Shown here piece after piece: positions 32,197-39,967 of a DNA stretch of 39,967 bases; the first letter of the stretch is position 1; each line of letters opens with the position of its first letter. The notes under the pieces were generated by a model, which did no database searches, was not told where the DNA came from, and saw only the letters and a program-made list of their open reading frames with translations. Both the position numbers and the translations under genes were made by a program. This stretch comes from an uncultured Burkholderiales bacterium. GTDB taxonomy: Bacteria; Pseudomonadota; Gammaproteobacteria; Burkholderiales; Burkholderiaceae_C. Where the stretch lies: positions 1 to 39,967 of the forward strand of contig CAILYC010000027.1 of the NCBI GenBank assembly GCA_903838355.1, given 5' to 3'.

Positions 32197-34170
32197 TTAC
32201 CATCGGCCACCTGGCAGATCACGCGATATCGACCTGACCTTACCGGCAGTTTGTAAAACATCCAATGTTGAAATAGGTGACGCATGATTACCCCACTCAC
32301 TGCGTATAAATGTCAGCACTTGCGCAACCTCTTGATCGCTCAAAATAGCTCTATACGGTGGCATGCCTAAAGGGGTGGGGTTTGAAGCTGTTGTTGGTGG
32401 AATGGCCCCCAATAAGACCAACTGCACCAAATTGTTGAAATAAATCGAAACAACGTTTCTGTTGTCGACCAGAGAAGGGTAATGATTGGGCAAGCCCACA
32501 CCCTCTTTGCCATGACAGCTTTCGCAGTGTTTTTCGTAAATCGCTTTGCCAGCCTCCCGCCCAGGGCGCTTGTCCTTCATGTCACTGGCTTTAACAAGAT
32601 CGTCTGTACTCGAACCTTTGACAGACTGCAAAAAAACAGCAATCGCTTGAGCGTCATCAGCACTCAAGTATTGCGCTCCTTTGTAGACGACCTCTGCCAT
32701 GGGGCCAGAGACATAACCGTGTTGCGTGATCCCGTTTTGCAATAGGTTTACGATCTGTGGGATTGACCAGCCTTGAACGCCAGCTTGCTGTCTCATCCGC
32801 AAACTTGGAGCATACCAGGGGCCATTAGCCAAGAGATAGCCGCCAGCAAAGGCAGCATCTTTTAGACTGGAGCCCAAAAAGTTGCGAGGAGTATGACAGG
32901 AACCACAATGCATGAGGCCCGTGACCAAATAAGCACCGCGGTTCCAGAGCTTCGTTTGCAGGGGGTCGGTTTTGTAATCGTCGGGCTTGAAGTAAAGAGC
33001 CCGCCATATTCCAAGCCCCAGCTGCGTGTTGTAGGGCCATTTGAGAGTATTGGGTATGGCATCTTTCTTTTGTGGCGTCAGGGTCTGCAAATACCCAAAC
33101 ATGGCGTCTGAGTCTGACCTGTTGACTTGGGTCAGTTCAGGGTAGGGAAAAGCAGGTAACAAATAGGAACCATCTTTTGAACGACCTTCATGCAAAGCAC
33201 GCCAAAAGTCGTCCCCAGACCATGAACCGATACCTGTTTCGAAGTCAGGGGTAAGGTTGGTTGAATAAACCCGACCGAACGGAGTTTCAATGGCCCTTCC
33301 ACCTGCCATCAATAAACCAGCCTGTGCAGTATGACAGGATTGGCAATTACCAATGCGAGTCAAGTACTGCCCCTTGCGTTGCAAGTCGGTCAAGCGTGGG
33401 GTATTTAAATCAGGGATGGTCAATGTGGATAAAGATGTTGATGGCACACTCCCACAACGAACAGGCAACAAATTTGCTTTAACTCGATTTTGAGTGGCGG
33501 TTTGATGACCGTCTTTGGGCCAAGGTTGACTTGATATCCAAGCCGTGACGGCACTGATTTGATCCAATGAAAGTTTTTTAGCAACCTCAGCCATGCAATC
33601 AGGTTCTTGAGCTTGACGATGGTTTGTCCTCCATGCTCCCAACTGAGCGACCAAATAGTCTCTCGGCAAACCCAACAATCCAGGAATGCTCGAAGAGACA
33701 CCGCCTGTTAGCATGAAGCCATGACATTCGGTACAAGCAGGAATGTTTAGCAAAGGTTCTCCTTGCGTGACCATCTTGCGCCCCATTTCCAATTGCTCTT
33801 TATTGCCTTTGTATTTTGTAGGTGGGGGATAAGAAGTATTTTGCATTGCAAAAAAGTGAGCGAGCTGATGCAAATAATCGGTGTTCACGTTTTCTAGCAA
33901 AAATGACATCTGTGGATAGATGCGCGTCCCATGCTGAAAGTTCAGAAGCTGGTTGTATAAATAGACCTCTGGCTTCCCGGTCAAGCGGGGAAAGTAACCA
34001 AAAGTTGTCGAGCGATCTTCTGGTCCGTGACAGCCCGTACATGCCTTGGAGATCTTGGCGTCGGGTTCGATCATGTGTCGAAAATCAATCGCAAAGCTGC
34101 TTGTTGAAAGTTGGAGCCCAAAGGCAACCAACACTCGAGCCCAAAAAACAAAACGAAAGAAGAACAACAT
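32197..34170 (-). CDS. Five-heme cytochrome c fusion protein
   Basis: A 657-residue exported cytochrome with a signal peptide (1-27) and five CxxCH heme sites: C44-H48, C146-H150, C276-H280, C422-H426 and C549-H553. The first two lie in a c4/c553-like pair of domains. The last three resemble the tri-heme cytochrome subunit of membrane alcohol/aldehyde/gluconate dehydrogenases, with ETPFGRVYSTNLTPD, GRSKDGSYLLPAFPYP and the last-heme segment ESCHGKEGVGLPNHYP. It therefore looks like a fusion of a di-heme and a tri-heme protein. It could take electrons from a periplasmic dehydrogenase such as the IorAB-like enzyme; no dehydrogenase is adjacent. No membrane anchor is visible at the C-terminus. 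Confidence 0.88.
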   Translation of the reverse strand: MLFFFRFVFWARVLVAFGLQLSTSSFAIDFRHMIEPDAKISKACTGCHGPEDRSTTFGYFPRLTGKPEVYLYNQLLNFQHGTRIYPQMSFLLENVNTDYLHQLAHFFAMQNTSYPPPTKYKGNKEQLEMGRKMVTQGEPLLNIPACTECHGFMLTGGVSSSIPGLLGLPRDYLVAQLGAWRTNHRQAQEPDCMAEVAKKLSLDQISAVTAWISSQPWPKDGHQTATQNRVKANLLPVRCGSVPSTSLSTLTIPDLNTPRLTDLQRKGQYLTRIGNCQSCHTAQAGLLMAGGRAIETPFGRVYSTNLTPDFETGIGSWSGDDFWRALHEGRSKDGSYLLPAFPYPELTQVNRSDSDAMFGYLQTLTPQKKDAIPNTLKWPYNTQLGLGIWRALYFKPDDYKTDPLQTKLWNRGAYLVTGLMHCGSCHTPRNFLGSSLKDAAFAGGYLLANGPWYAPSLRMRQQAGVQGWSIPQIVNLLQNGITQHGYVSGPMAEVVYKGAQYLSADDAQAIAVFLQSVKGSSTDDLVKASDMKDKRPGREAGKAIYEKHCESCHGKEGVGLPNHYPSLVDNRNVVSIYFNNLVQLVLLGAIPPTTASNPTPLGMPPYRAILSDQEVAQVLTFIRSEWGNHASPISTLDVLQTAGKVRSISRDLPGGRW

Positions 34171-34233
34171 TGCCCTATTATCTTATAAACAAATTAAACA
34201 AGGACAAGGAGAAAAAGTTAAACGGTTTATTTT

Positions 34234-35469
34234 TTATTCAATTAATAATTTAAGTTTCGTAGCCAACCATTTTGTTGATGTAGCCTGAACCGAAATGGTC
34301 GTAAATATTGCAAGAAAAGTAACTGCTGCAATAAGATTGGCATGTGGAGCATTGATACCTATAAGCATAGCTGCAAGCGCACCAGGAATAACGCCCGTTT
34401 CGCGTTTACATGACATAAAAATTAATTCATTCCTATGCCACTTGGCCTTGCTATCAGGTAGCGCACAGACCAAAACAGTTATAGGTCGCGCAATAAAAAT
34501 CAAAAATAGTACAACACACATGCCAGAGATGAAATATAAATTAATTAATTTAAAATCAACTTGGGATCCCAAAATAATAAAAATAAACATCCTCATTATT
34601 AGTGAATTTGTGGCTATGAAATCATTAAATTCTATTTCTTCATTAGTAGATAATTTAAAGCCTAGGGAATCTTGATTTCCAAAAACAATACCGAATACAA
34701 AAACTGCCATAAAACCGCTTGAATGTAGACCATCCGCACCAACATAAGCCGCAATGACAGCCATCAGCGTAACAATTGGAGTAAATTCAGAAAGGAAATT
34801 GTATTTTTCATGAGAAATAAAAACGGCGGCAATAAAACCAAGAATACCGCCGACCAAAATACCAATAATTGATTGCTTAAAGAGATCTAAAAGGGTATGT
34901 ACTATTTCAAAATCTCCACTTTTAAGCACCATATTTAATATGGTAAAAGTAAGTATGGCAGCCACTGCATCATTAAATGCTGACTCACTTATTATTGTGC
35001 TAGATACTCGATCACTAATTTTTATTTGCTTGAAAATTGGTATCAAAGTTGCGGGATCAGTAGAAGCAATCACAGCCCCCAATAAAAAAGCCTCTATTGG
35101 GGGAATATTTAATAAGTAATAGGCGGCACAAGCTGTTAACAAAGCAGTTAAAACAACACCTACGGTGGATAACATTAAAATTGTTACCCACACTTCTTTT
35201 AATATTTTCAAACGAACTGATGCACCTCCATCAAAAATAATTAAACTCGATCCAAAGATCATAATAATTTGATTAAAGCTTGATCCAGAATTTATATTGA
35301 GAATTCCTAGGCCTTCAGAACCAAAAAAAATGCCAAAAATTAAAAACATAACGACATCTGGAATTTTAAAAGATCGAGCCAAAACAATTGCAGTCATTCC
35401 AATAAAAAGAATACTACCAATTAAAAATAATAGATTTTTCGCAAGTTCGAGTGATAAAGAATTTGTCAT
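34234..35469 (-). CDS. CPA1/NhaP-type cation:proton antiporter
   Basis: A 411-residue inner-membrane protein of the monovalent cation:proton antiporter-1 family with about a dozen hydrophobic segments. The transport core shows ASTDPATLIPIFKQI (TDP at 137-139) and ESAFNDAVAAIL with the Asn166-Asp167 pair of electroneutral antiporters. There is no long cytoplasmic C-terminal domain. Its codons are much AT-richer than those of the catabolic genes to the left, pointing to a separate origin. It sits 63 bases upstream in the same direction as the cytochrome gene, though a common transcript is uncertain. Confidence 0.9.
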   Translation of the reverse strand: MTNSLSLELAKNLLFLIGSILFIGMTAIVLARSFKIPDVVMFLIFGIFFGSEGLGILNINSGSSFNQIIMIFGSSLIIFDGGASVRLKILKEVWVTILMLSTVGVVLTALLTACAAYYLLNIPPIEAFLLGAVIASTDPATLIPIFKQIKISDRVSSTIISESAFNDAVAAILTFTILNMVLKSGDFEIVHTLLDLFKQSIIGILVGGILGFIAAVFISHEKYNFLSEFTPIVTLMAVIAAYVGADGLHSSGFMAVFVFGIVFGNQDSLGFKLSTNEEIEFNDFIATNSLIMRMFIFIILGSQVDFKLINLYFISGMCVVLFLIFIARPITVLVCALPDSKAKWHRNELIFMSCKRETGVIPGALAAMLIGINAPHANLIAAVTFLAIFTTISVQATSTKWLATKLKLLIE

Positions 35470-35941
35470 TGTTTACTGCTAGTGTTTATGACTTAATGTT
35501 GTACTAACAGTAATAGCATATCAGCAATTCCAGTAATCCAAGCATGATCTCACGCCCAATTTCGTATAGCTGTTGTTTTAGAATACACCACTTTCTGATC
35601 TATGTTACTCTTGTTATTTCCAGAAAGCTCAAAGAATTTTTCTCCAAGCGCGTGCCATGCACCCAACCTGCATGACGTCATTGGAAAAAGTGACTTTGTA
35701 ATGAAAGAAACCATCTGTGAAAACCAAGATATAAAAAGGCTCTGGAAAGATAAAAAATGTTAAAAATTGCACAATGGTTTGCCATCACAAATCTAGCATT
35801 TAAGCAGTGAGCACATCAGAAGAATGTTGCCAATATGCTGACTGCGCTACGAATTTAAAATCTCAGTCCGAGCGAAAATCACAAGCCATCTCTGAAGGTC
35901 TCTTTAGATAAGCCAAAAAACCACGGATTTACTCAATAAAG
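35470..35941. other. AT-rich intergenic, no gene recognised
   Basis: About 470 bases between the antiporter start and the transposase remnant. Stops are frequent in all frames and no repeat or RNA gene was recognised. It may include eroded parts of the mobile element next to it. Confidence 0.4.
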
Positions 35942-36178
35942 TTAAAACCAAATATGTCGCGCTACAATACGGATAAGATCTTTTATAGACCAACCAAAGA
36001 TGCGCGATGATGGATGCTGATCAAACAAGGGTTTATGACAGCTACTACATGACAATTCACCCCCCAGCTTGACTGCATCGACGCGCTTTGTGCTGTTGTG
36101 GCATTCGACGATGCGACTGAAGTTTTTCCAAGGTACAAATTCTATGACCTGAGCGAAAAGAGTCTTGCCTTTGTTCAT
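35942..36178 (-). pseudogene. Remnant of an IS4-family transposase N-terminus
   Basis: An open frame of 78 codons begins MNKGKTLFAQVIEFVPWKNF followed by SRIV, closely matching the conserved N-terminus (DUF4372 region) of IS4-family transposases. Similarity ends after about 27 residues; the remainder is unlike the family and the catalytic DDE region is absent, so this is a broken copy. The CSSCH string in the unrelated tail is a chance heme-like motif. Terminal inverted repeats were not found. Confidence 0.7.
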
Positions 36179-36319
36179 GATTAATTCCGAGTAAAATTAA
36201 CCCGAAAGTATCACGCATAAAGAGACCAAATTTCAAATCGTGGACACCCCTAAATTCTTGTAAAACCCCATGGATATTAGTTCTCCCGATAGGTCCTTTA
36301 AATTAAACCGGACAGTAGT

Positions 36320-36387
36320 GAGGTTATTTAGTGTCTAAAAGTCAAACAATTTCAAAGTACAAGTTAATAAAGATATTTATATATATC
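36320..36387 (+). other. Out-of-frame translation start and signal-peptide leader
   Basis: GAGG (36320-36323) stands seven bases before a GTG at 36331 that opens VSKSQTISKYKLIKIF and then hits a stop after the AT run at 36379-36386. Removing one AT unit joins this frame to the downstream gene and yields a complete signal peptide: basic start, hydrophobic IYLISFLLAATF, then LNNSLADD. As given, the leader and gene are two bases out of frame. Confidence 0.65.
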
Positions 36388-36464
36388 TCATAAGCTTTTT
36401 ACTGGCGGCTACTTTTCTAAATAATTCTTTAGCTGACGATATTCTCGCATTAGGGCTTGACTCA

Positions 36465-37988
36465 GTGAGTCAGATTAATCCTGTAGTTAGCGCGATAGAT
36501 ACTGGCGATACGTACGATAGCAGCAGCGGAATACTGACCATCCCTTTAGTCAATATTGGTGGAAATGGTGGCACTTTTTACTCCAAAGTCCAAATAACTG
36601 TGGCCTCTGTAGTTGCTGTCAACTCGGTCAATCGTCCTCCAGGGGGATATGACACCTTTGATCCAGCAACCAATCAGTTGGGTATTCCAACGGTGACAGT
36701 GGGCGACAGTACCTATAGCAACGTTTATATAACGGTTGGAAAAATACTGAGCATAGGTTCATCTTGTGTTTCAGCAATGGCTTGCGGGGTAGATATTTCT
36801 ATCGCAACGAATGCAACTGGCTACGGTGGCACTGTGCCGACTGGATCAACTTCTTCAAGTACCACCATCACAAGCACTGATCGGATTTTGGTTGGAGGAT
36901 CTTTGACGGTTGGTCAAAAAATTGTTTCTCCGAATGGCAGTTACCAGTTGATCCTACAACCCGATGGAAATTTTTGTTCTTACAAAATTATAACCGGGAC
37001 CAACACCACAGTTTGGACAAGTACCTCTTGGTGTAGCATGGTCATGAAAGCAGATACTGTTCGCCTGACTGCGCAGGGGCAGATTCAACTCGTCAGTGTT
37101 GTTGCGTGTCCTGGAGGTAGCGAACAAGTGATGGCAGATTCCCCATCCGTAGCAAATGCAAATAGCTTAAGAATTTCAAATACAGGAAGTGTTGCACTCT
37201 ATTCAACAAGTGGCTCTATTATTTGGTCTACTGCTACTGGTCTAACTACTCAAAGTACGAGTTTGTGCTGGAAATACCCCCCAATATTGCATCCTGATAC
37301 CACTAAACAATCAACCACTTTAAGCGCACCTCCTGTTTCTTTGGGTACGTATTACAAGAAATATTTAACGACCAATGGCTTGAATATTGTAGGCACTTCA
37401 GCCGTTTCTGATACGACCATGAAAATCGTACATAAACAAATCGATAGCATGATCAATTCACTGGTCACACCAACCAACAAAACCAAGTTTGCTGGTTTGA
37501 ATTTTATTGTGATGAGTCAATACGATAAACCAACTCAAATGCCATTGATGAGTATGATGCAAGCTACGGATTTACTTAATGTAGAAGTTAATACAAGAGG
37601 TTTTTCAAATGGTTTAGTTACATTAGTAACAGAAGAAATGATTTGTAGAACGGGTATAACCTCTCGCCCGACAGATACGACCTACAGAGCATTGGACCAA
37701 ACTGTGCATGAGTTCGCCCATACAATAGCGAAAATCATTCACCTAGAGATCTTTTATGATGCCATCATAGCGACGAACAATTTAAATCCTTCAGCGCCAG
37801 GGTTTGGAGATGATGAATATTGGGCTTATTCAGTACAGGCTTGGTTTTCACAATCCAAAGCAAGTTCCCGTACTCGCAAGGAGCTACTTCAAATAGCACC
37901 AACCATGTATAACTACATCAATACGTTATTCATTAATGATGATAAATATCTTGTTTACTGCAGTGACTTTAGTTTACCAATGCAATAA
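36465..37988 (+). CDS. Bulb-type lectin and HEFAH metalloprotease-like secreted protein
   Basis: At least 507 residues counted from the GTG at 36465; the open frame continues upstream to 36339 and includes a hydrophobic leader. Domains: two beta-rich repeats (about 17-55 and 62-98, each ending in a YxxVxITV-like strand), a bulb-type mannose-binding lectin region (about 142-256) with QPDGNFCSY matching QxDxNxVxY, and a C-terminal zinc-protease-like domain with H415-E416-H419 in HEFAH and E451 in DEYWAYSVQAWF. The last arrangement resembles gluzincins of the anthrax lethal-factor kind. Ten or so Cys suggest disulphides. Codons are AT-rich. Probably extracellular; target unknown. Confidence 0.75.
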   Translation: MSQINPVVSAIDTGDTYDSSSGILTIPLVNIGGNGGTFYSKVQITVASVVAVNSVNRPPGGYDTFDPATNQLGIPTVTVGDSTYSNVYITVGKILSIGSSCVSAMACGVDISIATNATGYGGTVPTGSTSSSTTITSTDRILVGGSLTVGQKIVSPNGSYQLILQPDGNFCSYKIITGTNTTVWTSTSWCSMVMKADTVRLTAQGQIQLVSVVACPGGSEQVMADSPSVANANSLRISNTGSVALYSTSGSIIWSTATGLTTQSTSLCWKYPPILHPDTTKQSTTLSAPPVSLGTYYKKYLTTNGLNIVGTSAVSDTTMKIVHKQIDSMINSLVTPTNKTKFAGLNFIVMSQYDKPTQMPLMSMMQATDLLNVEVNTRGFSNGLVTLVTEEMICRTGITSRPTDTTYRALDQTVHEFAHTIAKIIHLEIFYDAIIATNNLNPSAPGFGDDEYWAYSVQAWFSQSKASSRTRKELLQIAPTMYNYINTLFINDDKYLVYCSDFSLPMQ

Positions 37989-38383
37989 TTATAAGGTAGA
38001 CAAATTTACTTGCTCTTAGCCCGAATTTCAATCACAGAATTCACTTTTTGAATGATTGAATTAGACGCTTGGGCTTATGCTTGTCATCCAGGCATCACAT
38101 GGGTAAAGGACGTTCTGAGTGAAAAGAATGAGGTGAGCACTTTTCTGAGTGGCCCAAATTTGACCAAGTGTTCTAGCGTTCAGAAACCTGTGAAATCAAA
38201 ACTATTTATATTGACGCAATAGGCTAAAAAAGTTCACAAAAATCCAATATCATTGAGTTGAAGAACGCACAAAGGCACTCGAACACAAGGACGCAGACAA
38301 TCCAGCCTTGAAATAGAGACCCATGAAGGTCAATGGGGGTCCATGAAATGGTGTCGTCAATTTAAATCGATGGGTCAATCTCG
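37989..38383. other. Intergenic between two protease genes
   Basis: About 400 bases. A 56-codon frame (38052-38222, starting MIELDAWAYACHPGITWVKD) has no ribosome binding site and no recognised family. Composition changes from AT-rich to the GC-richer style of the rest of the window toward the right end. No terminator with a T-tract was seen. Confidence 0.4.
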
Positions 38384-39967
38384 ATGGCAAATGTCACAGA
38401 AATAGCAGGCAACACCTCTTCCTCCTTGGCTCAAAAGCTGTCGGTGGGAGACACCTTGACCGGGGCCTTGACGCTCAAAGGGGGGTATGAGTATTACTCC
38501 ATTCAGGTGACGGGCCCGTGTGTGCTGGAGCTCACCTACTCGGTGAACTCTCCCTCGTTGTCCAACTATGCCTACAACCTGAGCATCGCCAACGCTCAAA
38601 ATCAAAAGATCACAGGCACGATCTTGGGTTATGGCTTGACATCATCCACCTTTGACACCTATTTGCCCTCTTCTGGCACCTACTACATCTACACCACCAA
38701 CAACACCATCTTTTCAACCGACCCCTACACCTTCACCACGAGCTACAACAACGCACTCTTGGTCAATATTGAACAAAAGCCTTGCAACACCCTCAAAACC
38801 GCCAGCAAAATCCCATTGGGGGCCACCATCACGGGACAGATCAGCAGCACCAATGACCCGGGCTACTATGCATTCAGCGTGGCGCAGAGCTCTACGTATG
38901 CCATCAGCTTTGATTCGCCCATCACCTCGCTCGTGACGGCCAACAACGTGCAGATCAAAGGCGCCACCTACGCCGTCTCTGTGTTGGATTCGAGCGGTAA
39001 AACACTTCAAACTTACACCACTTTTTTTCAAAACACCTCGCCCACTTTGTTTGCCAACCTGACGCCTGGTAGCTACTATCTGCTCATCAACGGCGCGAGT
39101 GGCTACGATGGGGACAACTACGACTTTGCAATCAATAGCGTACCTCTCTCGAGCTCACAAGCCATCCGTGTTGGCGACAAGATCAGCGGCAATCTTCAAT
39201 CGGGCTCGAGCCTCAAAACCTATGCCATCAGTTTGGTCGCCGGCAACTTTTATCAGTTAAACTGCGTTGCCAACACTTCGAGCGCATTGGGCGGGCTAAC
39301 TGGAGAAAAATTATCCTTGATGAATCTCAATGGCGGTGTGTTGGAGAACAATCTCAATACACCGATTATTGACCAAAATGGCACCACCGAGAGCACCCTC
39401 AATCGAGAACCCTCGATTGAGCTCATTGCGCCCTACACAGGCACGTATTACCTGAGCGTGGACTCTCCCAGCAATGTCGGCTCCTTCACCCTAAGTGCCA
39501 CTCAAAACAGCAAAAACGATTTGATTCAGGACATCAGCAAAAAGGCCACCTCCAGCAGTCCCAACGCCATTTGGAAAACCACACTCAACCAAACGCTGAA
39601 TTTGACCTACGCGTTCATGACGAACAACCCGAGTTCTTCCCAGACTGGATTTGCCACCATGACGAGCGAGCAACAAGCCATGGTGCAAAAGGCACTTCAA
39701 ACGGTCTCTTCACTGGTCAATATCACCTTCACCCTCACCACCGACGAAAAAACCGCCAATCTTCTGTACGGCACCAGCGCTCTCTCAGGCAGCAGTGGCC
39801 TCACGACCAATTTGAAGTTGAATTCAGACGGAAGTTATAAACAAAACGGGGTCTTCATCAACAACACCGGCACGACTTTATCGACCATGATGACCCAAGG
39901 GGGTTTTGGTTATCAAACACTCCTTCACGAAACCGGACATGCGCTAGGCCTCAAACACCCCGGGGAG
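38384..39967 (+). CDS. Serralysin-like M10 metalloprotease, 3' end outside window
   Basis: An uninterrupted frame of 528 codons from the ATG at 38384 to the window edge, with no stop. The first 370 or so residues hold about three PPC-like beta domains (DTLTGALTLKGG, GATITGQISSTND, GDKISGNLQSGSS mark their starts). From about 405 follows a serralysin catalytic domain: LNLTYAFMTNNP, EQQAMVQKALQTVSSLVNITFT, and HETGHALGLKH with zinc ligands H515, H519 and H525 and catalytic E516. There is no N-terminal signal peptide, which suits type I secretion through a C-terminal RTX signal that would lie beyond the window. The ribosome binding site is weak. Confidence 0.88.
   Translation, partial: MANVTEIAGNTSSSLAQKLSVGDTLTGALTLKGGYEYYSIQVTGPCVLELTYSVNSPSLSNYAYNLSIANAQNQKITGTILGYGLTSSTFDTYLPSSGTYYIYTTNNTIFSTDPYTFTTSYNNALLVNIEQKPCNTLKTASKIPLGATITGQISSTNDPGYYAFSVAQSSTYAISFDSPITSLVTANNVQIKGATYAVSVLDSSGKTLQTYTTFFQNTSPTLFANLTPGSYYLLINGASGYDGDNYDFAINSVPLSSSQAIRVGDKISGNLQSGSSLKTYAISLVAGNFYQLNCVANTSSALGGLTGEKLSLMNLNGGVLENNLNTPIIDQNGTTESTLNREPSIELIAPYTGTYYLSVDSPSNVGSFTLSATQNSKNDLIQDISKKATSSSPNAIWKTTLNQTLNLTYAFMTNNPSSSQTGFATMTSEQQAMVQKALQTVSSLVNITFTLTTDEKTANLLYGTSALSGSSGLTTNLKLNSDGSYKQNGVFINNTGTTLSTMMTQGGFGYQTLLHETGHALGLKHPGE

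Noticed and set aside
35942-36178. CSSCH string read as a cytochrome c heme site
   Set aside because: It lies in the non-homologous tail of a broken transposase frame, with no signal peptide or cytochrome-like surroundings.
38052-38222. 56-codon open frame between the two protease genes
   Set aside because: No ribosome binding site and no family recognised; kept only as a remark in the intergenic entry.

Overview
The window looks like a chromosomal accessory region of a betaproteobacterium, most likely Burkholderiales and Comamonadaceae-like. The reasons are the large set of Bug/TctC periplasmic solute receptors, the MmgE/PrpD paralogues, a two-subunit isoquinoline-oxidoreductase-type molybdoenzyme, a DmeF-type metal exporter and the moderately GC-rich codon use of most genes. 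The taxonomic call is inference. No rRNA, tRNA or CRISPR array was seen.

Layout. (1) 15-6941, leftward: three MmgE/PrpD enzymes interleaved with two Bug receptors, read from a divergent control region (6942-7080) that holds a perfect GATTGTATACAATC palindrome; rightward from it is a flavin-reductase-like gene. (2) 7900-16659: mixed genes: a small CxxC protein, an IorA/IorB-like molybdenum hydroxylase, a bactofilin, two small hypotheticals, dmeF with a His-rich loop, an exported methyltransferase-like protein, panC and an AroE-like dehydrogenase. (3) 16764-19297, leftward: two class II aldolase/adducin-fold enzymes and a 4,5-dihydroxyphthalate-decarboxylase-like protein; a Bug receptor diverges from them. 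(4) 20816-24699: polysaccharide-deacetylase/allantoinase-fold enzyme, a globin-like two-domain protein, an Asp/Glu/hydantoin racemase-fold protein and an LDH2-type dehydrogenase. (5) 24735-32119, rightward: three more Bug receptors, an FKBP isomerase, a fourth MmgE/PrpD protein, a D-2-hydroxyacid dehydrogenase and an exported alpha/beta-hydrolase-fold protein lacking the nucleophile Ser. (6) 32197-39967: a five-heme cytochrome c, then an AT-richer stretch with an NhaP-like antiporter, an IS4-type transposase remnant and a lectin-metalloprotease gene whose signal peptide appears to be out of frame, ending in a serralysin-like metalloprotease cut by the window edge.

Working together. Regions 1, 3, 4 and 5 read as carboxylic-acid scavenging modules: each soluble Bug receptor probably captures a different organic acid for a tripartite tricarboxylate transporter whose membrane subunits are not in this window, and the adjacent dehydratase/epimerase, decarboxylase, racemase or dehydrogenase feeds the acid into central metabolism. 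Region 6 is different in composition and content (secreted proteases, redox protein, antiporter) and looks partly acquired. The most unusual items are the lectin-HEFAH protein with a two-base slip in its leader, the globin-like protein with Pro at the proximal-His position, the serine-less hydrolase fold, the five-heme fusion cytochrome, and two short-period tandem repeats next to or inside gene ends.
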